Notes under the pieces: generated by a model
Database searches by the model: none
Told to the model about the DNA's origin: nothing
What the model saw: only the letters and a program-made list of their open reading frames with translations
Program-made: the position numbers and the translations under genes
In this document: one piece after another, positions 52,549 to 61,980 of the stretch
Numbering within the stretch: the stretch's first letter is position 1
How the letters are laid out: each line of letters begins with the position of its first letter
NCBI GenBank assembly: GCA_963575745.1
Contig: CAUYUJ010021170.1
Coordinates: 1,286,801-1,350,800, forward strand
Direction of reading: 5' to 3'
Origin: Prorocentrum cordatum
Taxonomy: Eukaryota; Sar; Dinophyceae; Prorocentrales; Prorocentraceae
Length of the DNA: 64,000 nt

Positions 52549-52649
52549 CATGATCGACCCACGAACCCGGAAAGGAATATAGGAATGTAAGGCATGGCAA
52601 CTGTTCAAAGACACTTGATTGGGCGACGGGCAAATGCAATGCAGAATGT

Positions 52650-53820
52650 ATCGATCTTAATGTACTGTGCCAGGGGCTGTGCTGTGCTGCACCGTGCTGA
52701 ACTGCGATGTTCCATACCGCGATTGTGCTCTACATAGCGTCGTGGATCGAGTCTTCCTTAACATCCGAGTCCTGACCGAACTGATCTGGATCTTAAGCTC
52801 GAGCTGCCTGAGCAGATGGTAGCTGCCCCAGAACCAATCGACAGAGGGGACATGCCAGGAGGACGCGCCGCGGAACATCCCAAGGGACGCGCCAAGCGAC
52901 GTGCCAGGGGACGTGCCATGGGCACGCACCGCGGGACGTGCCAAGCGGACGCGCTACGGAACGTGCCAGTGGACGTGCCGCGGGACGTGCCAGGGGACGC
53001 GCCACGCGACGTGCCAGGGGGACTCGCCAAGGGACGCCCCGCGGAACGTGCCAAATTGCAATGCTGAGTGTATCGATCTTGATGTACCATGCCGAAATCT
53101 GTGCTGTGCTGCGCCGTGCTGAACTGCGATGTGTCATGCCGCGATTGTGCCCTAGATAGCGTTGTGGATCGAGTCCTCTTTGCATCCGAGTCCTGACCGA
53201 ACTGATCTGGATCTTAAGCTCGAGCTGCCTGAACACATAGTAGCTGCCCCAGAACTAATCGACAGGGGGACATGCCAGGAGGACGCGCCGCGGAACGTCC
53301 CAAGGGACGCGCCAAGCGACGTGCCAGGGGACGTGCCATGGGCACGCACCGCGGGACGTGCCAAGGAGACGCGCTACGGAACGTGCCAATGGATGTGCCA
53401 CGGGACGTGCCAGGGGACGCGCCACGCGACGTGCCAGGGGGACTCGCCAAGGGACGCCCCACGGAACGTGCCAAGGAACGTGCCAAGTTGCAATGCTGAG
53501 TCTATCGATCTTGATGTACTGTGCCGAAGTCTGTGCTGTGCTGCGCCGTGCTGACTTGCGATGTGCCATGCCGCGATTGTGCTCTATAGCCTCGTGGATC
53601 GAGTCCTCTTTTGCATCCGAGTCCTGACCGAACTGATCTGGATCTTAAGCTCGAGCTGCCTGAACACATAGTAGCTGCCCCAGAACGAATCGACAGGGGG
53701 ACATGCCAGGAGGACGCGCCGCGGAACGTCCCAAGGGACGCGCCAAGCGACGTGCCAGGGGACGTGCCATAGGCACGCACCGCGGGACGTGCCAAGCGGA
53801 CGCGCTACGGAACGTGCTGG
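52650..53820. repeat. 420-bp satellite, about 2.8 units
   Basis: Unit starts marked by TGTATCGATCTTGATGTACC at about 52646, 53067 and 53502. The first half has TCTGGATCTTAAGCTCGAGC; the second half is itself an array of about 18 GGGACGTGCCA-like 10-12-mers. Unit length is a multiple of three, and one minus-strand frame stays open with a Val/Pro/Arg-rich 140-residue period. Confidence 0.9.
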
Positions 53821-54370
53821 GGACAAGCGTCTCGCTCGAGACATCCTGCCAAAATCCTCAGAATTCCTGCGCGCGGGGCGCGGACGCGCGAGACGTCCTC
53901 GAAATTCTTGCGAGCGGGACGTGTAAACAAGCATTTCGCCTGAGACATCCTCTGAATTCTGGACCCCCACGAGGCCCCCCACGAGGCCCCCGCTGGAGAC
54001 ATCCCCCAATTTTGCAAAACCAGCGGTTCGCTCGAAACGTCTTCAACAAATTATGAAGACAAGCATTTCGCTCGAGACATCCTGCCAAAACTCAAGGAAA
54101 TCCGAGCAAAACAAACGAATTAGTCGAGACATCCTCGAAATTCCTGCGCGCGGGACGCGGTGCGCGCGAAACATCATCGGAATTCCTGCGCGCGAGGCGC
54201 TTTTCCGCGTCGCGGTCGGCTCTGCAAAACCAGCGTTTCGCTCGAGACATCCTCAACAAATTCTGGAAACAAGCGTTTCGCTCGAGACATCCCCAACTCT
54301 GCAAAACCAGCGTTTCGCTCGAGACATCCTCAACAAATTCTGAAAAACAAGCGTTTCGCTAGGGACATCC
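53820..54370. repeat. CGAGACATCC motif array, cassette 2
   Basis: About twelve copies of TTTCGCTCGAGACATCC or variants (CGCGAGACGTCC, CCTGAGACATCC) spaced 38-70 bases, usually followed by TCAACAAATTCTGAAAA or CGGAATTCCTGCGCGCGG. The order of variants is nearly the same at 55355-55860 and 61305-61855, so the array was duplicated as a block. Confidence 0.9.
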
Positions 54371-54497
54371 TCAAAAATGATTCCGCCGGCCCTACTCCCG
54401 CACGTAATTTATCGCAGAATAATTTCACCGGCCCTACAGCCGTCGAAACCGGGGGGAACCAACTAAATCAGAACCCTGGGCTCGAGCCCTTTCCGGG

Positions 54498-55988
54498 AAA
54501 CATGATCGACCCACGAACCCGGAAAGGAATATAGAACTGTAACACATGGCAGCGTTTTCAAAGACACCTGATTGGGTGACGGGCAAATGCAATGCTGAGT
54601 GTATCGATCTTGATGTACCCTGCCAAGGGCTGTGCTGTGCTGCGCCGTGCTGAATTGCGATGTGCCATGGCGCGACTGCGCTCTATAGCGTCGTGGATCG
54701 AGTCCTCCTTTGCATCCGAGTTCTGACCGAACTGATCTGGATCTTAAGCTCGAGCTGCCTGAACACATAGTAGCTGCCCCAGAGCTAATGGACAGGGGAA
54801 CATGCCAGGAGGACGCGCCGCGAAACGTCCCAAGGGATGCGCCAGGCGACGTGCCAGGGGACGCGCCATGGGGTCGCACCGTAGGACGTGCCAAAGGGAC
54901 GCGCTACGGAACGTGCCAATGGATGTGCCACGGAATGTGCCAGGGGACGCGCCACGCGACGTGCCAGGGGGACTCGCCAAGGGACGCCCCACGGAACGTG
55001 CCAAGGAACGTGCCAAGTTGCAATGCTGAGTGTATCGATCTTGATGTACCGTGCCGAGGGCTGTGCTGTGCTGCGCCGTGCTGAATTGCGATGTGCCATG
55101 GCGCGATTGTGCTCTATAGCGTCGTGGATCGAGTCCTCCTTTGCATCCGAGTCCTGACCGAACTGATCTGGATCTTAAGCTCGAGCTGCCTGAACACATA
55201 GTAGCTGCCCCAGAGCTAATTGACAAGGGGAACATGCCAGGAGGACGCGCCGCGAAACGTCCCAAGGGATGCGCCAGGCGACGTGCCAGGGGACGTGCCA
55301 TGGGGTCGCAACGCGGGACGTGCCAAGGGGACGCGCTACTGAACGTGCTGGGGACAAGCGTTTCGCTCGAGACATCCTATCACAATCATCCGAATTCCTA
55401 CGCGCGGGACGCGGCACGCGCGAGACATCCTCGGAACTCCTGCGAGCGGGACACGGAAAACAAGCATTGCGCCTGAGATATCCTCTGAATTCTGGCCCCC
55501 CACGAGGCCCCCGCTCGAGACATCCCCCAATTTTGCAAAACCAGCGTTTCGCTCGAGACATCCTCAACAAATTATAAAAAACAAGCGTTTCGCTTGAGAA
55601 ATCCTGTCAAAACCCAAAGAAATCAAAATTCCTGCGTGCGGGACGCGGCACGCGCGAGACATCCTCGGAATTCCTGCGCGAGGAGCGCTTTTCCGTGTCG
55701 CGGTCGGCTCTGCAAAACCAGCGTTTCGCTCGAGACATCCTCAACAAATTCTGAAACCAAGCGTTTCGCTCGAGACATCCCCAACTCTGCAAAACCAGCG
55801 TTTCGCTCGAGACATCCTCAACAAATTCTGAAAAACAAGCGTTTCGCTAGGGACATCCTCAATGTTTAATTCGCCGGCCCTCTTCCCACTCGCTATTTAT
55901 CGCAAAAGAAATTCGCCGGCCCCCTTCCCGTCAAACCCGGGGGGGAACCATCTAAAAGAGAACCCTGGGCTCAAGCCCTTTCCGGGAA
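54498..55988 (+). mobile_element. Head/tail cassette 3
   Basis: Head at 54501, 420-bp satellite units at about 54598-55350, CGAGACATCC array at 55355-55860, tail at 55868-55988. Same order as cassette 2. Confidence 0.75.
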
Positions 55989-56910
55989 TAAAAGATTCCC
56001 CAAAGATACCCCAAGAGGGTCAACATGCCAGGAGGACGCGCCGCGAAACGTCCCCAGGGACGCGCCAGGCGACGTGCCAAGGGACGTGCCATGGGGTCGC
56101 ACCGTAGGCCGTGCCAAGGGGACGCGCTACGGGACATCCTCAAAATTCCTGCGCGCGGGACGTGGCACGCGCGAGACATCTTCCGAATTCCTGCGAGCGG
56201 GACGTGAAAACAAGCATTTCGCCTGAGACATCCTCTGAATTCTGGCCCCCCACGAGGCCCCCGCTCGAGACATCCCCAAGTTTGCAGAAACCAGCGTTTC
56301 GCTCGAGACATCCTCAACAAATTATGAAAAACAAGCGTTTCGCTCGAGACATCCGGTCAAAATTCTAAGAAATCCTGACAAAACAAACGAATTAGTCGAG
56401 ACATCCTCGAAATTCCTGCGCGCGGGACGCGGCCCGCGCGAGACATCCTTGGAATTCCCGCGAGCGGGACACGAAAACAAGCATTTCGCCTGAGACATCC
56501 TCTGAATTCTGGCCCCCCGCTCGAGACATCTCCAAATTTTGCGAAAACCAGCGTTTCGCTCGAGACATCCTCCACAAACTATGTAAAATAAGCGTTTCGC
56601 TCGAGACATCCTGCCAAAGTTCTAAGAAATCCTGACAAAACAAGCGAATTAGTCGAGACATCCTCGAAATTCCTGCGCGCGGGACGCGGCACGCGCGAGA
56701 CATCCTCGGAATTCCTGCGCGCGGGGCGCTTTTCCGAGTCGCGGTCGGGGCTCCAGACCCCGTTATTTTTCGAGGATTCTGCGAAAAACGCTCCGCACCC
56801 TCTTTTTTACGAGGGAAAGCGGGGGTCTGCGGACCCCGTTATTTATCGAGGATCCGAGATGGGGGGCGAACTTTCCTCGAGCGGGCACGCACAAAACGCA
56901 CTTTTTCTAA
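55989..56910. repeat. Headless satellite and CGAGACATCC array
   Basis: A short satellite remnant (GGGACGTGCCA-type units, 56020-56130) is followed by a CGAGACATCC array to about 56740, then unique AT/GC-mixed sequence with two CCGTTATTT copies. No head or tail flanks this block. Confidence 0.8.
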
Positions 56911-56989
56911 CATGATGGACCCACGAACCCGGAAAGGGATATAGACATGTGGAGCATGGACACGTTTTCACGATACCCAACTGGGCAAC

Positions 56990-57110
56990 ACCTCACGAAA
57001 CATCCCACGAGACACCTCACGAAACATCCCACGAGACACCTCACGAAACATTCCACGAGACACCTCACGAAACATTCCACGAGACACCCCGCGAAACATT
57101 CCACGAAACA
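56990..57110. repeat. 24-bp tandem repeat (CACGAAACATCCCACGAGAC)
   Basis: About five units of ACCTCACGAAACATCCCACG plus AGAC with small changes. Confidence 0.9.
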
Positions 57111-57144
57111 TTCCACGACGACAGGCAACCACTCAACCAAGGCG

Positions 57145-58265
57145 GTGTGGTCGTGCTGGGGAGTGGTCGTGCTGGGGTGTGGTCGTGCTGGGGTGTGGTC
57201 GTGCTGGGGTGTGGTCGTGCTGGGGGTGGTCGTGCTGGGGGGTGGTCGTGCTGGGGGGTGGTCGTGCTGGGGGTGGTCGTGCTGGGGCGTGGTCGTGCTG
57301 GGGCGTGGTCGTGCTGGGGCGTGGTCGTGCTGGGGTGTGGTCGTGCTGTGGTGAGGTCGTGCTGGGGTGTGGTCGTGCTGGGGTGTGGGCTGGGGTCGTG
57401 CTGTCGGCTGTGCGTGCTGGGGCGTGGTCGTGCTGGGGTGTGGTCGTGCTGTGGTGAGGTCGTGCTGGGGTGTGGTCGTGCTGGGGTGTGGTCTTGCTGG
57501 GGTGGGGTCGTGCTGGGGTGGGGTCCTGCTGGGGTGTGGTCGTGCTGGGGTGTGGTCGTGCTGGGGTGGGGTCGTGCTTGGGTGGGGTCGTGCTGGGGTG
57601 TGGTCGTTCTGGGGTGTGGTCGTGCTGGGGTGTGGTCGTGCTAGGGTGGGGTCGTGCTGGGGTGGGGTCGTGCTGGGGTGGGGTCGTGCTGGGGTGTGGT
57701 CGTGCTGGGGTGTGGTCGTGCTGGGGCGTGGTCGTGCTGGGGTGGGGTCGTGCTGGGGTGGGGTCGTGCTGGGGTGTGGTCGTGCTGGGGTGGTCCGCAC
57801 CATGTGATTTATCGATCGGGTCGTGCTGGGGTGTGGTCGTGCTGGTGCTGGGGTGTGGTCGTGCTGGGGTGTGGTCGTGCTGGGGTGTGGTCGTGCTGGG
57901 GAGTGGTCGTGCTGGGGTGTGGTCGTGCTGGGGGGTGGTCGTGCTGGGGGGTGGTCGTGCTGGGGGGGTGGTCGTGCTAGGGGGTGGTCGTGCTGGGGCG
58001 TGGTCGTGCTGGGGCGTGGTCGTGCTGGGGCGTGGTCGTGCTGGGGTGTGGTCGTGCTGTGGTGAGGTCGTGCTGGGGTGTGGTCGTGCTGGGGTGTGGT
58101 CTTGCTGGGGTAGGGTCGTGCTGGGGTCGGGTCGTGCTGGGGTGTGGTCGTGCTGGGGTATGGTCGTGCTGGGGTGGGGTCGTGCTGGGGTGGGGTCGTG
58201 CTGGGGTCTGGTCGTGCTGGGGTGTGGTCGTGCTGGGGTATGGTCGTGCTAGGGTGGGGTCGTGC
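57145..58265. repeat. 16-bp minisatellite (GTGGTCGTGCTGGGGT), about 70 units
   Basis: Nearly uninterrupted 16-base units, with a break at about 57796-57818 (CGCACCATGTGATTTATCGA). Since 16 is one more than a multiple of three, each strand reads a 16-residue peptide period in any frame, giving a 527-codon His/Thr/Pro/Gln/Asp frame on the minus strand and Gly/Val/Trp/Cys frames on the plus. These are repeat products. Confidence 0.97.
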
Positions 58266-58308
58266 ATTTCGCTCGAGACATCCTGCCAAAATTCCAGGAA
58301 ATCGTACA

Positions 58309-59046
58309 AAAACAAAGGAATTAGTCGAGACATCATCGAAATTCCTTCGCGCGGGGCGCTTTTCCGCGTCGCGGTCGGCTCTGCAAAACAAGCGTTTCGC
58401 TCGAGACATCCTCGGCAAACTCTGCGGAGCAAGCGTTTCGCTCGAGACATCCTCAACTCTGCACAAGCGTTTCGCTCGAGACATCCTCAAGTGGCCCGCA
58501 CCCTGTGATTTATCGATCGGGATTTCAAAAACAAGCGTTTCGCTCGAGACATCCTCAAATTTTAATTCGCCGGCCTCCTTCGACCTCGTTATTTATCAGG
58601 GAAAAAATTCGCCGGCCTCCCTCAAGTTGGCACCGGGGGACAGGTTTACCTACTAAAAGAGAACCCTGGGCCCAGCCCTTTCCGGGAAAAACAAAGGAAT
58701 TAGTCGAGACATCATCGAAATTCCTTCGCGCGGGGCGCTTTTCCGCGTCGCGGTCGGCTCTGCAAAACAAGCGTTTCGCTCGAGACATCCTCGGCAAACT
58801 CTGCGGAGCAAGCGTTTCGCTCGAGACATCCTCAACACACGAAAAAGTGGCCCGCACCCTGTGATTTATCGATCGGGATTTCAAAAACAAGCGTTTCGCT
58901 CGAGACATCCTCAAATTTTAATTCGCCGGCCTCCTTCGACCTCGTTATTTATCAGGGAAAAAATTCGCCGGCCTCCCTCAAGTTGGCACCGGGGGACAGG
59001 TTTACCTACTAAAAGAGAACCCTGGGCCCAGGCCCTTTCCGGGAAA
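58309..59046. repeat. Tandem duplication of a ~370-bp array-plus-tail block
   Basis: 58309-58688 and 58687-59046 match over most of their length, including AAACAAAGGAATTAGTCGAG, the three-motif CGAGACATCC series, TGTGATTTATCGATCGGG and the tail. A further tail alone follows at 59050-59164. Confidence 0.9.
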
Positions 59047-59164
59047 AAAATCAGCACTTTACCTCGTTATTTATCGCAAATAATTTCGCCGGCGCTTGAC
59101 CCGTCAGATCCGGGGGTAAACGGCTAAAAGAGAACCCTGGGCCCGCGCCCTTTCCGGGAAAAAC

Positions 59165-59613
59165 GCACACGCCCGCTCGATGCCGAGGCGAGGGTCACTC
59201 TGGTACCGTGCTCGAGATCTCGCGGCGACGGGCCTCGACTGCTGCCGCGGAAGTCACAGAACGTGCGCTTCCAGAGGCAATTCCTGGGAGCCTTCGGTGT
59301 CATATTGCTCGCTCTTGCGGATCGGCGCTAAGCGACGCCAGTCGGCGCCAGTCAACGCCAAATCGACACTGAATCGGCACTGCCCCATCGCCTACGAGAC
59401 GCGAGGACATGCAAGGCCACCATGGGTTGCTACCGGAACGTGCGCTGGCTCTGGCGGCGAACGGTCTCGAGGACACAACGAGCGGAGCTCGCCCGCACGG
59501 CCCGCTGATTGCATCGGGGACTGGGTTTCTTGGCAACTAGCTTGATGATGTGTACTGGGGGACGCCCCCCCCTCCGCCCAATCCCACCAACCGGAAATGC
59601 CGTCACCCAGAAA
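59165..59613. other. No gene recognised
   Basis: Unique-looking sequence between tail 6 and the head of cassette 5. Contains a small repeat GGCGCCAGTCGGCGCCAGTC near 59335. Confidence 0.5.
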
Positions 59614-61980
59614 CACGATCGACCCACGAACCCGGAAAGGAATATAGAAATGTAAGGCATGGCAACTGTTCAAAGACACTTGATTGGGCAACGGGCAAAT
59701 GCAATGCAGAATGTATCGATCTTAATGTACTGTGCCAGGGGCTGTGCTGTGCTGCACCGTGCTGAACTGCGATGTTCCATACCGCGATTGTGCTCTACAT
59801 AGCGTCGTGGATCGAGTCTTCCTTAACATCCGAGTCCTGACCGAATTGATCTGGATCTTAAGCTCGAGCTGACTGAGCAGATGGTAGCTGCCCCAGAACC
59901 AATCGACAGAGGGGACATGCCAGGAGGACGCGCCGCGGAACATCCCAAAGGACACGCCAAGCGACGTGCCAGGGGACGTGCCATGGGCACGCACCGCGTG
60001 ACGTGCCAAGCGGACGCGCTACGGAACGTGCCAATGGACGTGCCGCGGGACGTGCCAGGGGGCGCGCCACGCGACGTGCCAGGGGGACTCGCCAAGGGAC
60101 GCCCCAGGAAACGTGCCAAGTTGCAATGCTGAGTGTATCGATCTTGATGTACCATGCCGAAATCTGTGCTGTGCTGCGCCGTGCTGAACTGCGATGTGCC
60201 ATGCCGCGATTGTGCTCTAGATAGCGTTGTGGATCGAGTCCTCGTTGCATCCGAGTCCTGACCGAACTGATCTGGATCTTAAGCTCGAGCTGACTGAGCA
60301 GATGGTAGCTGCCCCAGAACCAATCGACAGGGGGACATGCCAGGAGGACGCGCCGCGGAACATCCCAAAGGACACGCCAAGCGACGTGCCAGGGGACGTG
60401 CCATGGGCACGCACCGCGTGACGTGCCAAGCGGACGCGCTACGGAACGTGCCAATGGACGTGCCGCGGGACGTGCCAGGGGACGCGCCACGCGACGTGCC
60501 AGGGGGACTCGCCAAGGGACGCCCCAGGAAACGTGCCAAGTTGCAATGCTGAGTGTATCGATCTTGATGTACCATGCCGAAATCTGTGCTGTGATGCGCC
60601 GTGCTGAACTGCGATGTGCCATGCCGCGATTGTGCTCTAGATAGCGTTGTGGATCGAGTCCTCTTTGCATCCGAGTCCTGACCGAACTGATCTGGATCTT
60701 AAGCTCGAGCTGCCTGAGCACATAGTAGCTGCCCCAGAACTGATCGACAGGGGGACATGCCAGGAGGACGCGCCGCGGAACGTCGCAAGGGACGCGCCAA
60801 GCGACGTGCCAGGGGACGTGCCATGGGCACGCACCGCGGGACGTGCCAAGGGGACGCGCTACGGAACGTGCCAATGGATGTGCCACGGGATGTGCCAGGG
60901 GACGCGCCACGCGACGTGCCAGGGGGACTCGCCAAGGGACGCCCCACGGAACGTGCCAAGGAACGTGCCAAGTTGCAATGCTGAGTCTATCGATCTTGAT
61001 GTACTGTGCCGAAGTCTGTGCTGTGCTGCGCCGTGCTGACTTGCGATGTGCCATGCCGCGATTGTGCTCTATAGCCTCGTGGATCGAGTCCTCCTTTGCA
61101 TCCGAGTCCTGATCTGAATCTTAAGCTCGAGCTGCCTGAACACATAGTAGCTGCCCCAGAGCTAATAGACAGAGGGGACATGCCAGGAGGACGCGCCTCG
61201 GAACGTCCCAAGGGACGCGCCAAGCGACGTGCCAGGGGACGTGCCATGGGCACGCACCGCGGGACGTGCCAAGGGGACGCGCTACGGAACGTGCTGGGGA
61301 CAAGCGTTTCGCTCGAGACATCCTGCCAACATCCTCAGAATTCCTGCGCGCGGGGCGCGGACGCGCGAGACATCTTCGAAATTCTTGCGAGCGGGACGTG
61401 TAAACAAGCATTTCGCCTGAGACATCCTCTGAATTCTGGACCCCCACGAGGCCCCCCACGAGGCCCCCACTGGATACATCCCCCAATTTTGCAAAACCAG
61501 CGGTTCGCTCGAAACGTCTTCAACAAATTATGAAAGACAAGCATTTCGCTCGAGACATTCTGCCAAAATTCAAGGAAATCCTAGCAAAACAAACGAATTA
61601 GTCGAGACATCCTCGAAATTCCTGCGCGCGGGACGCGGCACGCGCGAAACATCATCGGAATTCCTGCGCGCGGAGCGCTTTTCCGCGTCGCGGTCGGCTC
61701 TGCAAAACCAGCGTTTCGCTCGAGACATCCTCAACAAATTCTGAAAACAAGCGTTTCGCTCGAGACATCCCCAACTCTGCAAAACTAGCGTTTCGCTCGA
61801 GACATCCTCAACAAATTCTGAAAAACAAGCGTTTCGCTAGGGACATCCTCAATTTTTAATTCGCCGGCCCTACGCGACCTCGTTATTTATCGCAAAAGAA
61901 ATTCGCCGGCCCTACAACCGTCAAAACCGGGGGGAAACCAACTAAAAGAGAACCCTGGGCTCAGGCCCTTTCCGGGAAAA
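59614..61980 (+). mobile_element. Head/tail cassette 5
   Basis: Head at 59614 (CACGATCGACCCACGAACCC, GGAAAGGAATATAG), four 420-bp satellite units (about 59710-61300), CGAGACATCC array (61305-61855) and tail (61858-61980) ending CCTTTCCGGGAAAA. Closest in content to cassette 2. Confidence 0.75.
59710..61300. repeat. 420-bp satellite, about four units
   Basis: TGTATCGATCTTGATGTACC or a close variant starts at about 59713, 60136, 60556 and 60986. The spacing of 420 keeps one minus-strand frame open for 398 codons (59858-61054), repeating LARRVARPLA- and QLELKIQISSVRTRM-containing segments. No known protein matches. Confidence 0.92.

Larger units (their letters stand above)
52549..54500 (+). mobile_element. 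Head/tail cassette 2 (420-bp satellite and CGAGACATCC array)
   Basis: Head at 52549 (CATGATCGACCCACGAACCC, GGAAAGGAATATAG), 420-bp satellite units at about 52650-53820, CGAGACATCC array at 53820-54370, tail at 54376-54500. The tail end runs directly into the head of cassette 3, with no intervening sequence. Confidence 0.75.
56911..58688 (+). mobile_element. Head/tail cassette 4 (16-bp minisatellite core)
   Basis: A head variant (CATGATGGACCCACGAACCC, GGAAAGGGATATAG) at 56911 is followed by a 24-bp repeat (56990-57110), a 16-bp minisatellite (57145-58265), a CGAGACATCC array (58265-58560) and a tail (58563-58688). The middle differs entirely from cassettes 2 and 3. Confidence 0.65.

Noticed and set aside
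56907-58490. 527-codon minus-strand frame rich in His, Thr, Pro, Gln and Asp
   Set aside because: It is produced by the 16-bp minisatellite and flanking motif array, and equivalent frames are open on the other strand.
59858-61054. 398-codon minus-strand frame
   Set aside because: It spans 420-bp satellite units whose length is divisible by three; no protein family is recognisable and similar units elsewhere are broken by stops.
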